Positions 27,649 through 35,736 of a DNA stretch of 64,000 nt are shown here, piece after piece (the stretch's first letter is position 1; each line of letters starts with the position of its first letter). Source of the stretch: Priestia aryabhattai. Its GTDB lineage: Bacteria; Bacillota; Bacilli; Bacillales; Bacillaceae_H. Location of the stretch: assembly GCF_023715685.1 (NCBI RefSeq), contig NZ_JAMBOQ010000002.1, forward strand, positions 124,001 to 188,000. Reading direction: 5' to 3'. The notes below the pieces were generated by a model. It worked only from the letters and a program-made list of their open reading frames with translations. It was not told the DNA's origin and ran no database searches. The position numbers and the translations under genes were made by a program.

Positions 27649-28152
27649 TTATCCTCTATATTGTACCGTTAAGCCTCTTAGGAATTTTCGTGCAAAATTC
27701 TCTTTGCACTCTTTATAATTTTTATGGCCTTTTTTCCTTAATAAAGCGCCTAATTCTGCTTTAGATACACGTATTCCACCGTCATCGAATATTTCTAACA
27801 TCTCTTCACTTGTTAATGATAAAGCGATTTTCACTTTCTTTAATAAGACGTTATACATATTTTGATTGTGGTGAATAGGTGCTGGAGGCGTTTGTCCCGG
27901 TTTAGGGTCTTGTTTTCCTCTTTTAAACGTAATAAAGCCGTTTAAAAAGGAATCTAACATACTGTTCGTGCACGAGATATGTTCGTCGGCATGAGCTGAA
28001 TCCTCGTCCTCTTCGTCCGGTGTTCTCGTAAGGATTTTTAATACGTCTTCTTTTGTTACTTCCACTCCGCCAAGATTAAAGATTTCTACCATCTCTGTAT
28101 TTTTTAAATCTAAGGCATATCTTAATCTAATTAAAGTATCGTTATTATCCAT
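27649..28152 (-). CDS. DUF1456 (YehS) family protein
   Basis: A 167-residue cytoplasmic protein built of two related halves. Each half holds the pattern LRYALDLKNTEMVEIFNLGGVEVTKEDVL (about residues 8-36) and KIALSLTSEEMLEIFDDGGIRVSKAEL (about 102-128). The duplication and the L..L.L...EM.EIF..GG..V.K..L motif define DUF1456. Function unknown. The ATG at 28152 is preceded by TAGGAGGAGC; the frame open upstream to 28224 is not needed. Co-transcribed with the metallopeptidase gene. Confidence 0.85.
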   Translation of the reverse strand: MDNNDTLIRLRYALDLKNTEMVEIFNLGGVEVTKEDVLKILTRTPDEEDEDSAHADEHISCTNSMLDSFLNGFITFKRGKQDPKPGQTPPAPIHHNQNMYNVLLKKVKIALSLTSEEMLEIFDDGGIRVSKAELGALLRKKGHKNYKECKENFARKFLRGLTVQYRG

Positions 28153-28394
28153 TCTTGCTCCTCCTATAACTTGCTTGCTGTATGTAAAAATCGTGACTGC
28201 CACAATCTGAACGGACTTTATCAATATCAGTACAATGATAGTAACAGGTTCCGCTGGAATTCTAGGTTATTCCATTCACTTCTACAAACATATAACTTCT
28301 CATATTTCTCAATCTTCGTCAACTCTTGAAAAAGAACGATTTGCTCACAGTATGCCCTAACAGACTCTTCAGCATAACAAAAGTCAGAAGCCGC

Positions 28395-28471
28395 AGCATG
28401 CTAGAGGAAGGTCTATCTTTTTAAGAACGGATAGAGGTAATTTCTAGGTTTGTAGAGTCTGTATGCTGCTG
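28395..28471 (+). promoter_or_regulatory. candidate structured leader of the ECF S-component gene
   Basis: GCAGCAT (about 28397) and ATGCTGC (about 28464) could close a domain. Inside it, TCTATC pairs with GATAGA across an A/T-rich loop, and CTAGA with TCTAG. Vitamin-transporter genes often carry riboswitches, but this does not match TPP, FMN, preQ1 or THF consensus features I know. The rest of the gap 28153-28564 shows no gene. Confidence 0.3.
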
Positions 28472-28564
28472 GAATTCTATACCCTTATAAATAAATAGTT
28501 TTACGTATTTATTAAGTATGTAATTAAGAGTATGATAGTAGTAAAAAAAGAAAGAGGTTAACAG

Positions 28565-29095
28565 ATGAATTCAACATACTCACCAAGAGAAACAACCAAA
28601 ATCAAAGCTTTATCCATGCATGCGCTTTTTATCGCATTGACGTTTGTAGCTACAATGTTTATCAACATCAAGCTTCCCATCATGGGTAACGGAGGCCTCA
28701 TACATTTAGGCAACGTTCCTCTTTTTATAGCAGCCTTTATTTACGGCAAAAAAACAGGAGCCATCGCAGGGGCTTTTGGAATGGGGTTATTCGATCTGAT
28801 CTCCGGCTGGACAGCATGGGCACCGTTTACGTTTATTATCGTAGGTGCAATGGGCTTTTTAGCAGGTCTCATATCCGAAAAAGTACCTGGTAAAAGAGCA
28901 CTTGTGAACACACTGGCAGTTGCCGCTGCGCTGATTGTAAAAATCGTGGGCTACTATTTTGCCGAAGTGATTCTTTACGGTAACTGGATACTTCCGCTTG
29001 GCTCTATACCAGGAAATGTGATGCAAGTTGTCATAGCAGGTATCATCGTAGTTTCGCTTGTAGGGCGCTTAAAGAACAGAGCTGTACAGATTTAA
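28565..29095 (+). CDS. ECF transporter S component
   Basis: A 176-residue membrane protein with about six helices, the substrate-binding subunit of an energy-coupling-factor vitamin transporter. Characteristic points are the N-terminal ALSMHALFIALTFVATMFINIKLP, GLIHLGNVPLFIAAFIYGKKTGAIAGAFGMGLFDL (about 45-80) and a C-terminal PGNVMQVVIAG. Polar residues after helix 2 (LGN) suit a heterocyclic ligand, but the vitamin cannot be named. The shared ATPase/EcfT module is not in this window. AAAGAGGTTAACAG precedes the ATG. Confidence 0.82.
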   Translation: MNSTYSPRETTKIKALSMHALFIALTFVATMFINIKLPIMGNGGLIHLGNVPLFIAAFIYGKKTGAIAGAFGMGLFDLISGWTAWAPFTFIIVGAMGFLAGLISEKVPGKRALVNTLAVAAALIVKIVGYYFAEVILYGNWILPLGSIPGNVMQVVIAGIIVVSLVGRLKNRAVQI

Positions 29096-29184
29096 TTGCT
29101 CAATCGTAAGTCGTTTTATCACTATCCTATCCTTAAGTGATATACTTGATAGATATTCATCAAGTGAAAGGAGCGGAAGACACC

Positions 29185-29376
29185 ATGAAATATTTAAAAT
29201 CACAGATGAAACAGCTCATTAAAGACAATCAAGAACTGCAAGTTAAGCTGAACGGACTGATGAAAGAGCACAGTCTTGAAAAAAACTTTGCTCTTAAAGC
29301 TCTGTACCATGCAGAAGTTGCTGAAGGCGGGAAATATCAGCTTGCCTACCAAGCATTGGACTTACCGAAAAAGTAA
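29185..29376 (+). CDS. small coiled-coil protein, unknown function
   Basis: A 63-residue, highly charged helical protein (MKYLKSQMKQLIKDNQELQV, then KLNGLMKEHSLEKNFALKAL). Heptad-like spacing suggests a short coiled coil. The ATG at 29185 follows AAAGGAGCGG; the upstream extension of the frame has no start signal. I do not recognise the family. It has its own strong terminator. Confidence 0.5.
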   Translation: MKYLKSQMKQLIKDNQELQVKLNGLMKEHSLEKNFALKALYHAEVAEGGKYQLAYQALDLPKK

Positions 29377-29411
29377 TGGCCTTATTGCTCATTCGTATAT
29401 TTTTTCATCCT

Positions 29412-29449
29412 AAAAAGGCAGCCAAATAGCGTATTTGGCTGCCTTTTTT
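29412..29449 (+). terminator. intrinsic terminator
   Basis: A 17-bp stem (AAAAAGGCAGCCAAATA and its complement) with a 3-base loop and T run follows the 29185 gene. Confidence 0.85.
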
Positions 29450-29583
29450 ATCAAATAGAATGACATAGGATCATCTTAGTGTTTGTACGACTTCTTTCTA
29501 ACTGCTTAAATCTTGATAAATAGGGTATGTAAAAATAAATGTTAGCTATCGTTCTAATTATATAAGAAAAGAGGAAAATAGCG

Positions 29584-30480
29584 ATGACCGTATCTGCTTT
29601 AGAACAAGCAAAAGTAGAATTACCAAATGGAGAAACAGTAAATTACCGAATGAAAAAGGGCGGAAAAGAGGTACTTTTGTTAATTCACGGAAATATGAAT
29701 TCTTCCCTTAACTGGGATGTGTTAATGAACGAACTTCCAGAACATATCACAGCTTATGCGATCGATTTAAGAGGATTTGGAGACTCCACTTATCATACAC
29801 CTATCCACACAATCAAAGATTTATCAGATGATGTCAAACTGTTTGTAGATGCTTTAAAGTTGTCTGCTTTTACAATAAGCGGATGGTCATTAGGAGGAGC
29901 AGTCGCTATGCAATATGTGATTGATCATCCTAATGATGCCAAAAATTTAATTCTCTTAAGCTCCGTCAACATCAAAGGATATCCCATTCCAAGAAGAACT
30001 TTTCTAGAACTCCCTATTCCTAACAACTTTATACAAACCAAAGAAGAAGTAAAAGAAGCATTTCGAATGGTAGAAAGCGCGAAAGAAACAAAAAACACAT
30101 GGTTTTTAAAAATGATGCTGCGTCAATTTTTATATACAAAAAATAAGCCGTCTGCTGATCAATTTGAAAAATATTTAGAAGAAACGATCAAGCAGCGAAA
30201 TTTAATTGATATAAATTACGCACTAATGAGATTTAATATTTCAAACGATTTTAATGGTGTTGTTCAAGGGACAGGAGAGGTGGAAAAAATCACGATTCCT
30301 ACTATGGTTATTCAAGGAGATGAAGATAAGATGGTTTCTACAAGAGATGCATCTGACATCGCGAAAGGCATAGGGGAAAATGCAACGTTAAAAATTATGA
30401 AAGGCGTGGGCCACTGCCCGTTGTTAGATGATTTAAGTAGTTTAATGGACTTATACAACTCTAATTTAAGCAGGGCTTAG
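29584..30480 (+). CDS. alpha/beta hydrolase
   Basis: A 298-residue serine hydrolase. The oxyanion segment LLIHGNMNSS is at about residue 31, the nucleophile elbow G-x-S-x-G in SGWSLGGA at about 100, the acid in VIQGDEDKMV at about 246, and His in GVGHCPLLDD at about 277. A helical cap (residues about 135-220) separates the two core halves. Fold and triad are secure; the substrate is not. AAGAGGAAAATAGCG precedes the ATG. Not in an operon. Confidence 0.85.
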   Translation: MTVSALEQAKVELPNGETVNYRMKKGGKEVLLLIHGNMNSSLNWDVLMNELPEHITAYAIDLRGFGDSTYHTPIHTIKDLSDDVKLFVDALKLSAFTISGWSLGGAVAMQYVIDHPNDAKNLILLSSVNIKGYPIPRRTFLELPIPNNFIQTKEEVKEAFRMVESAKETKNTWFLKMMLRQFLYTKNKPSADQFEKYLEETIKQRNLIDINYALMRFNISNDFNGVVQGTGEVEKITIPTMVIQGDEDKMVSTRDASDIAKGIGENATLKIMKGVGHCPLLDDLSSLMDLYNSNLSRA

Positions 30481-30711
30481 TAAAAGTGAGGTTTTTCCTA
30501 ATAACAGGAGTTTTGCTATTGCTAGATGCAGCATGTTCTAAATTAACATGAGAAAAAATAAGCAGGTTGCAAAAGAGATGTTGTGAGATGAGAAAAGCAT
30601 TCTAGCCAGCAGAGCAAACATCCATGGTTCTTACACATAACAGGCTTATGGAAAGTTAGCTACTATACCTTCTTTTGATGAAGCAGACCATTAGTAAGCA
30701 GAAACAATCAC

Positions 30712-30749
30712 AAAAAACGTAAGGCCTTTTTGAAGAGGCTTACGTTTTT
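30712..30749. terminator. bidirectional terminator between convergent genes
   Basis: AAAAAACGTAAG and CTTACGTTTTT form a stem with A and T runs on both sides, with an inner CC/GG pair. It lies 13 bases after the end of the minus-strand pseudogene. Confidence 0.8.
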
Positions 30750-30762
30750 GCACTTACCATAT

Positions 30763-31330
30763 TTAATTATGTTTTTCAAAATAAAGAAACAGATTGGTAA
30801 TTCCTTTCGATAGCAGCATCACGCCGAGATAAAACACGAATAAATGGCCGTAAGTGACCCATTCATGTAATTGAAAAAAGCCTATCATTTCTAACAACGG
30901 TTTAAAAATAAAAGCGAGAAAAAGACAAAGGCCGGTTGCATATAAATAGTAATTTTTATGATGGTTGATTGTCCATTGATAAAGAAGCATAAAAGAGACA
31001 GGAATAAGCGAAGCATCTAGGCTAAAGCTTACGGGTATTAACGGTATTCATTTGATAAGGATACGTCCACAGCCCGTTATAAACTCCAGCGGTATCACTA
31101 TAGTGAAACCAAACGTGTACGTTAAATCCATAAAGTCCCAAGTGGAATGCTTTTTTTCGATCAATTAAAAAATAGAGAATGACTAAAGGTAAAATGAAAG
31201 CACCTAAGGTAACCCAAAACTGCCAAGAGCCTGGACTGGAGTAGTGATGCCAATATTCAGCCCACGTTTTAGCTAGCTTTTCCTGTGTGTCGTTTATTTT
31301 TTCAAGATATTCCTTTTGATTGGTTGTCAA
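30763..31330 (-). pseudogene. CBO0543-like membrane protein gene split by a one-base frameshift
   Basis: Two adjacent minus-strand frames read as one protein of about 188 residues of the family I know as CBO0543. The first (from 31330) runs MTTNQKEYLEKINDTQEKLA to LWTYPYQM. The second continues without a gap IPLIPVSFSLDASLIPVSF and then MLLYQWTINHHKNYYLYATG. The switch occurs at the AA pair 31047-31048, where one extra base shifts the frame; without it the gene is open from end to end. Both halves keep good membrane helices, so the lesion is recent, or is a sequencing error. Family function is unknown. Confidence 0.75.
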
Positions 31331-31556
31331 CGTGATCCATCCTTTTTCAGTAAGAAAAGTTTTTTTATTTTTAAAATGCCCTTTTCTTAAGGTTTGGATA
31401 CTTTTTCCTGTTGAGTTGTTAGTATCTTTCTGGTGAGAACTTGTGTTTTTAACACATTAAGTGTAAATTATTTAGTATTTCATTTTTTTATATGCACTCC
31501 TCGACTTTTCGCTATGCTAAAACAGTGGTTATAAAAAAGGAAAAAGCAGGGAGCGT

Positions 31557-31826
31557 ATGAATAGTCATATTTTAAATATAGTGATAGCGGTTTTTTCTAT
31601 TATGGTTGGTTTAATTATTCTTTCTTTATCTCGATCATTATCCGATGAATCAATGAAGCGGGTTCGGATTAAAGGTCTTCTTATCCCTATGTATTGGATA
31701 GCTAGAGGATGCTTTGGCGTATCGTTTGAACGATTTGCACGTAAATCGATGTATGTATTAGGGATTGTCTGGATGCTTTTATCAATTTGGCTATTAGGAG
31801 TTGCCGTTTATCAGCTCATCATTTAA
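31557..31826 (+). CDS. small membrane protein, unknown function
   Basis: An 89-residue protein with an N-terminal helix (about 4-24), an amphipathic, basic middle (DESMKRVRIKGLL) and a C-terminal helix (about 66-88). AGGGAGCGT precedes the ATG. I do not recognise the family. A short terminator-like hairpin follows (AAAAAGCA/TGCTTTTTT, 31826-31856), and another at 31922-31950 lies beyond it. Confidence 0.55.
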   Translation: MNSHILNIVIAVFSIMVGLIILSLSRSLSDESMKRVRIKGLLIPMYWIARGCFGVSFERFARKSMYVLGIVWMLLSIWLLGVAVYQLII

Positions 31827-31921
31827 AAAGCAGTTACGTAAAGTGAGTGCTTTTTTCCATTTTTATGAAACTTTTAGCGCGGTTTTTACGTATAAAAGGT
31901 ATCAATAAAATGATAGGAAAA

Positions 31922-31950
31922 AGGAGCTGTTTTAAACGAGCTCTTTTTTT
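31922..31950 (+). terminator. short intrinsic terminator-like hairpin
   Basis: GAGCT/AGCTC stem with a 10-base loop followed by seven T residues. No gene lies between it and the preceding hairpin. Confidence 0.5.
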
Positions 31951-32186
31951 GTGTGCTCGCTAATTCTTTATTTAACCAATATGTATCTAGTTGCATCATG
32001 TGCTAAATAAATACATATAAAAAATCAGCGGTTTACATCACAGCAGTGTAGCATAAACTTCATAAAAAATCGATTTATAAATGGTTAAATGTTTGCTGAC
32101 CTCCATAAAAAGTTCATAACTGACGCTGTTTCAAACACTTGTATTATTATATTCTTTACTAAATAAGAGATAAAGGAGAAGAGCTG

Positions 32187-32810
32187 ATGTATATTCCAAA
32201 GTATTTTAAAGTGAATGATGAACAAATCATGTATGATTTTATTGAAGATAATGGATTCGCCACCGTGTTTTCGTATCATAACGAAAAGCCTTATGCTACT
32301 CATTTGCCTCTGATGTTAAACCGGAAAGAAAGAGCTTTATACGGGCATTTTGCTCGTCCGAATCAGCAGTGGAAAGATGCTGAAAATCAAGAAATTTTGG
32401 TTGTGTTTCAAGGGTCTCACTGCTATATTTCACCGTCTTGGTATGAAACGAATCAAGCTGTACCAACATGGAATTATGAAGCTGTTCATGTGTATGGAAT
32501 CATGAAAGTGATTGAAAAACCAACAGAACTGCTTCAGCTGCTGAGTAAGATGGTGACGAAATATGAAAATCCGAATAGTACATATACATTAAATGACGTT
32601 GATCCTGCTTATATGAATGGTTTAAGCAAAGGAATCATTGGGTTTAAAATCGACATCAGCAAAATGGAAGGCAAACAAAAGATAAGTCAAAATCATTCAG
32701 TAGAGAGACAGCAGTTAGTCATAGAAAAGCTAGAGCAGACGTCTCGTGAGAATGAAAAGAAAATTGCAGAGCTGATGAAACAAAATGTGAAGCGTGTGCT
32801 TAAGAAGTAA
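32187..32810 (+). CDS. PaiB-like FMN-binding protein
   Basis: A 207-residue protein of the PaiB family (FMN-binding negative transcriptional regulators by annotation; split-barrel flavoproteins by fold). It begins MYIPKYFKVNDEQIMYDFIE, then FATVFSYHNEKPYATHLPLML (about 25-45), GHFARPNQQWKD (about 53-64) and FQGSHCYISPSWYE (about 76-89), with PTWNYEAVHVYG near 97. These blocks are as in B. subtilis PaiB, originally linked with sporulation and degradative-enzyme control. No DNA-binding domain is visible, so a flavin-dependent function is equally likely. AAAGGAGAAGAG precedes the ATG. Confidence 0.85.
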   Translation: MYIPKYFKVNDEQIMYDFIEDNGFATVFSYHNEKPYATHLPLMLNRKERALYGHFARPNQQWKDAENQEILVVFQGSHCYISPSWYETNQAVPTWNYEAVHVYGIMKVIEKPTELLQLLSKMVTKYENPNSTYTLNDVDPAYMNGLSKGIIGFKIDISKMEGKQKISQNHSVERQQLVIEKLEQTSRENEKKIAELMKQNVKRVLKK

Positions 32811-32850
32811 GCGATGTTTGAAAAGATAATCTATTCGTTAGAGCAAAGCT

Positions 32851-32885
32851 AAAAAGAAACTGAATATGTTTTCAGGTTCTTTTTT
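32851..32885 (+). terminator. intrinsic terminator of the PaiB-like gene
   Basis: AAGAAACTGAA and TTCAGGTTCTT form the stem with a 6-base loop; a T run follows. Confidence 0.75.
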
Positions 32886-32909
32886 ATGTTCACAGTAATT
32901 TTCTTGTTA

Positions 32910-32976
32910 TTGACAAACAGGCTGTACATCCTTTAAAATTATCTTTAATTAAAAATAATTAAATTAAAGATAATTT
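32910..32976 (+). promoter_or_regulatory. promoter with inverted-repeat operator
   Basis: TTGACA (32910-32915) and TAAAAT (32934-32939) are 18 bases apart. A large inverted repeat covers the -10 box and start site: AAATTATCTTTAATTA (32936-32951) and AAATTAAAGATAATTT (32961-32976), 15 of 16 positions complementary. A dimeric repressor bound here would block transcription. The ATCTTTAATT / AATTAAAGAT half-sites are of the kind used by MarR-type regulators such as MhqR, but the repressor is not identified. Confidence 0.7.
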
Positions 32977-33022
32977 CAGTGGAATTTAAAAAGCGTATAT
33001 ATTATGAAAAGAGGCGAAGCAG

Positions 33023-34000
33023 ATGGAATTGTTAGGGTTGCACCATGTATCTATTTTGACGGGAAAAGCTGAGAAAAACTATCAGTTCTTCACCAAAGTT
33101 TTAGGAATGCGATTAGTAAAAAAAACGGTGAATCAAGATAACACCCAGTCTTATCACTTGTTTTATGCAGATGGAGAAGGGACGCCAGGAACGGAAGTAA
33201 CGTTTTTTGATATTCCAGGGCTTGGAAGAACACATCAAGGTATATCTGACATTTCGACTGTGTCGCTTCGCGTTAAAAGTACGGATTCTCTACACTTTTG
33301 GAAAGAACGCTTTGAGCAGTACGGAGTGGAATATGAAGAAATAGCTAAAAGAGCTAATCGTGATACATTAGCATTTAAAGATTTTGAAGGTACACGCTTG
33401 CTTCTTGTCGCAGACAATGGTGAAAAAGGCGTAAGAGCAGGCGTTCCGTGGAAACGTGAAGACATTCCGTTAGAACATGCGATTATCGGCTTAGGGCCGG
33501 TTACGCTAACGGTAGGCACGGCAGAACCAACTGTTGACGTACTGACAAACATTATGGGTTTTCGCTACGTGAGTTCTTATCCATCTTTTGCAGAAAATCA
33601 AGAGGACATTTTGGTTTATGCAACAGGTGAAGGAGGAAGCGGAGCAGAAGTTCATATTGAAACTAGACCTGATTTGCCGAGAGTTCGCTTAGGGCGAGGT
33701 GGAGTTCATCACGTTGCATTCCGTGTGCCAAATGAAGAAGAATACAATAAGTGGGCAAGTCGATTAAATGAAAACAGTCTACCGAATTCCGGTAAAGTAG
33801 AACGATACTATTTCAAAGCACTTTATTTCAGAGAACCAAACGGAATTTTATTTGAATTATCAACAGACACACCTGGATTTGCGACCGATGAACCGCTTGA
33901 AACGATGGGTCAAACATTGGCGCTGCCTCCATTTTTAGAGCCCAAGCGCAAAGAAATTGAAGAGAAGCTGAGACCACTAGATTTGGATGAAACACTATAG
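33023..34000 (+). CDS. ring-cleaving (extradiol-type) dioxygenase, MhqO-like
   Basis: A 325-residue two-domain VOC protein. The first metal-site His is in LLGLHHVSIL (residues 7-8) and the second in GGVHHVAFR (about 230), with Glu in NGILFELSTD (about 277), giving the 2-His-1-carboxylate site. GTPGTEVTFFDIPG and FYADGEGTPG are shared with B. subtilis MhqA/MhqO, hydroquinone dioxygenases induced by quinones and catechol. A role in clearing electrophilic aromatic compounds is therefore likely. GAGGCGAAGC precedes the ATG. The operator-like inverted repeat upstream fits quinone-responsive repression. Confidence 0.87.
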   Translation: MELLGLHHVSILTGKAEKNYQFFTKVLGMRLVKKTVNQDNTQSYHLFYADGEGTPGTEVTFFDIPGLGRTHQGISDISTVSLRVKSTDSLHFWKERFEQYGVEYEEIAKRANRDTLAFKDFEGTRLLLVADNGEKGVRAGVPWKREDIPLEHAIIGLGPVTLTVGTAEPTVDVLTNIMGFRYVSSYPSFAENQEDILVYATGEGGSGAEVHIETRPDLPRVRLGRGGVHHVAFRVPNEEEYNKWASRLNENSLPNSGKVERYYFKALYFREPNGILFELSTDTPGFATDEPLETMGQTLALPPFLEPKRKEIEEKLRPLDLDETL

Positions 34001-34034
34001 GATTTCCAAACGGATTGGTGGCTATTAAGACATG

Positions 34035-34066
34035 AAAAAACTCCAGTGTTTATACTGGAGTTTTTT
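34035..34066. terminator. bidirectional terminator between convergent genes
   Basis: AAAAAACTCCAGT and ACTGGAGTTTTTT form a 13-bp stem with A and T runs. It serves the dioxygenase gene and the YjcZ-like gene. Confidence 0.85.
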
Positions 34067-34069
34067 AGA

Positions 34070-34339
34070 TTAACACTCATCGTGACAGAAATTGAAACCA
34101 CATGCACCAATAATAATGAGTAAAATAAACAGTACGATGATAATGGCGAAATTATTACATCTGTGGTGAGGAATCTCATATCCACATTCAGGAACCATAT
34201 ATCCATAGTCCGGCATTGTATATCCGCAGTGTGGAATCATATGCTCATAAGCAGGAGCTGTATAGCCGTGGTGAGACATAGCAGGTGAGAACGGCATATT
34301 TTCATTAGAACTAAACGGTGCGTTTACGTTATTATGCAT
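34070..34339 (-). CDS. YjcZ-like small sporulation-type membrane protein
   Basis: An 89-residue protein. The C-terminal FAIIIVLFILLIIIGACGF is the conserved hydrophobic segment of the YjcZ family of small sporulation proteins. The N-terminal half is unusual: it has repeated HxGYxxPxYxxMxP-like units (HHGYTAPAYEHMIP, HCGYTMPDYGYMVP, ECGYEIPHH) rich in Tyr, His and Pro. Such sequence is typical of spore-coat-like proteins. GAAGGGAAG precedes the ATG. A spore envelope location is an inference. Confidence 0.65.
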   Translation of the reverse strand: MHNNVNAPFSSNENMPFSPAMSHHGYTAPAYEHMIPHCGYTMPDYGYMVPECGYEIPHHRCNNFAIIIVLFILLIIIGACGFNFCHDEC

Positions 34340-34780
34340 TTTTATATCTTCCCTTCGTGTATAAAACTTTTATAAAGCTTTGATAAATTATTCATATGTT
34401 CCAAGACCCCTATATGAAGCTTATTCACAGCCCAATTATGGTTGATTGACTATGTTTTATGGTGAATGGAAATGACGTAATGAGTTTTACGATGAGGGTC
34501 ATGTTAAAGCTTCACGCGGCTTGTGGCTGCTTAAATTGTTTCGGAAGGGAAAAGGGAAGGCTGTTCAATCTTTTTTAGTATATAACCGATGCTTCTAGAA
34601 ACGATTATTATGAACGTTTTAATTAGGAAAGCAGCTGTTTCTTTTTTATATTCAGAATATATCCAAGAGGTAAAAATGCTACTGTAATGCCTGCAAGATT
34701 TTACATATTTGCGTATCAAACAGACGATCAATGTATTGTTGTTACAACGACTCTTTTAAGAGCTAGGAGAGGTGTAATGA

Positions 34781-34805
34781 AAAAAGCAGGCATATGCCTG
34801 CTTTT
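34781..34805 (-). terminator. intrinsic terminator of the 34824 gene
   Basis: AAAAAGCAGGCATATGCCTGCTTTT is read in two arms (AAAAAGCAGGCA and TGCCTGCTTTT) and gives a T run on the minus strand. Confidence 0.75.
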
Positions 34806-34823
34806 ATTCATTATATATTATAG

Positions 34824-35324
34824 TTAATTACCAACTGGATACATGGTCGTTACACTGTAGTCGTAGTCCTTGCCTCTGTAGTCGGTATACACAACTCTGA
34901 CGTACTGATTTAAAGAGCTAACATACTTTTCTTTGACGTAATTGCCAGATTTATTATTGGTACCGTCTTCACCTTCGTTGATGACTTCTTCGGCAATAGA
35001 CATCGCTTGTTTTTCATTTAAATACTTGCTGAATTGGCTTTTACCGTGGTAATTGTCTGCGCCTGGTTTTTGCATATGAGCGAGAATGTGGCAATATCCG
35101 TATTTATCATTTCCTTCTTGTAAGACAAGCTCTTTACCGGTAAATAACCTGTCGCTTTGAGTCTCTGCAGAGCATTGGTTGCTTGATGTAGTACTCGATG
35201 TGCTGCTTGAATTTTCATACTGTTGAATGAGGGAAATGGGCGAGTTGTTGGTAAATACAGCGATGAGGGCAATAACAAGTGCTACAATGGTGTATACTAT
35301 TTTGCTGTTTTTAAAAAAATCCAT
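34824..35324 (-). CDS. membrane-anchored protein with a BECR-like (RNase toxin-like) C-terminal domain
   Basis: A 166-residue protein. Residues 9-25 form one membrane helix, probably an anchor or signal; a Ser/Thr-rich linker (38-50) follows. The C-terminal domain reads YGYCHILAHM (H79, H83), NYHGKSQFSKYLNEKQAMSI (K95, S96, F98) and ends YDYSVTTMYPVG. The order H-I-x-x-H, G-K-S-x-F, a helix, and a final (I/V)TTxYP strand recalls EndoU/barnase-like BECR RNase toxins of polymorphic toxin systems. I infer this from pattern only. It begins four bases after the stop of a coiled-coil gene, so the two are an operon; whether that partner is an immunity protein is unknown. Confidence 0.45.
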   Translation of the reverse strand: MDFFKNSKIVYTIVALVIALIAVFTNNSPISLIQQYENSSSTSSTTSSNQCSAETQSDRLFTGKELVLQEGNDKYGYCHILAHMQKPGADNYHGKSQFSKYLNEKQAMSIAEEVINEGEDGTNNKSGNYVKEKYVSSLNQYVRVVYTDYRGKDYDYSVTTMYPVGN

Positions 35325-35328
35325 TACT

Positions 35329-35538
35329 TTATGCTTCTCCTTTTTGAATCAAAGCTAAAATCAAATCTACTTTCTTTTCTAGCTGATCAATTAAGTTTTG
35401 TTTTACTTGTTCTGATTGTAATAAAGCGCTTCTTAGTTCATCCATATCTTTTTGCATATACGCTCGATTTTCTTTTTCTTGCTGCAGCTCTTTTTGAAGA
35501 GCGTGTACCGTGGACAGCAATTCTTTATCTTGGTTCAT
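35329..35538 (-). CDS. small coiled-coil protein, partner of the 34824 gene
   Basis: A 69-residue, highly charged protein (MNQDKELLSTVHALQKELQQ) with heptad spacing of Leu from residue 6 to about 60. It is almost certainly an alpha-helical coiled coil. The ATG at 35538 follows GAGGCGGTGAACG; a GTG a few codons earlier is an alternative. It is immediately followed by the membrane-anchored toxin-like gene. No family is recognised. It could tether, chaperone or neutralise its partner, or be unrelated in function. Confidence 0.55.
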   Translation of the reverse strand: MNQDKELLSTVHALQKELQQEKENRAYMQKDMDELRSALLQSEQVKQNLIDQLEKKVDLILALIQKGEA

Positions 35539-35736
35539 TTCTACGTTCACCGCCTCTGTGTTGATAAAAAGCAACTTATGCCCACTATATAAAATACCAC
35601 TATCCCGGCTGTAAATCGACTATTTGTATAGGAAATGAGTCCTCTCGGGGGATGTTTTAGCAGGATATTGCTAGTTGGGAGGAGTATAGTATGGTTTATG
35701 ATGAATATAGGAGCTAGACAGAAAAGAGGGAAAAGA

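Noticed and set aside
34531..34731. Minus-strand frame of 66 codons starting MIVCLIRKYVKS
   Set aside because: No ribosome binding site, unusual composition and no neighbour relation. Probably chance.
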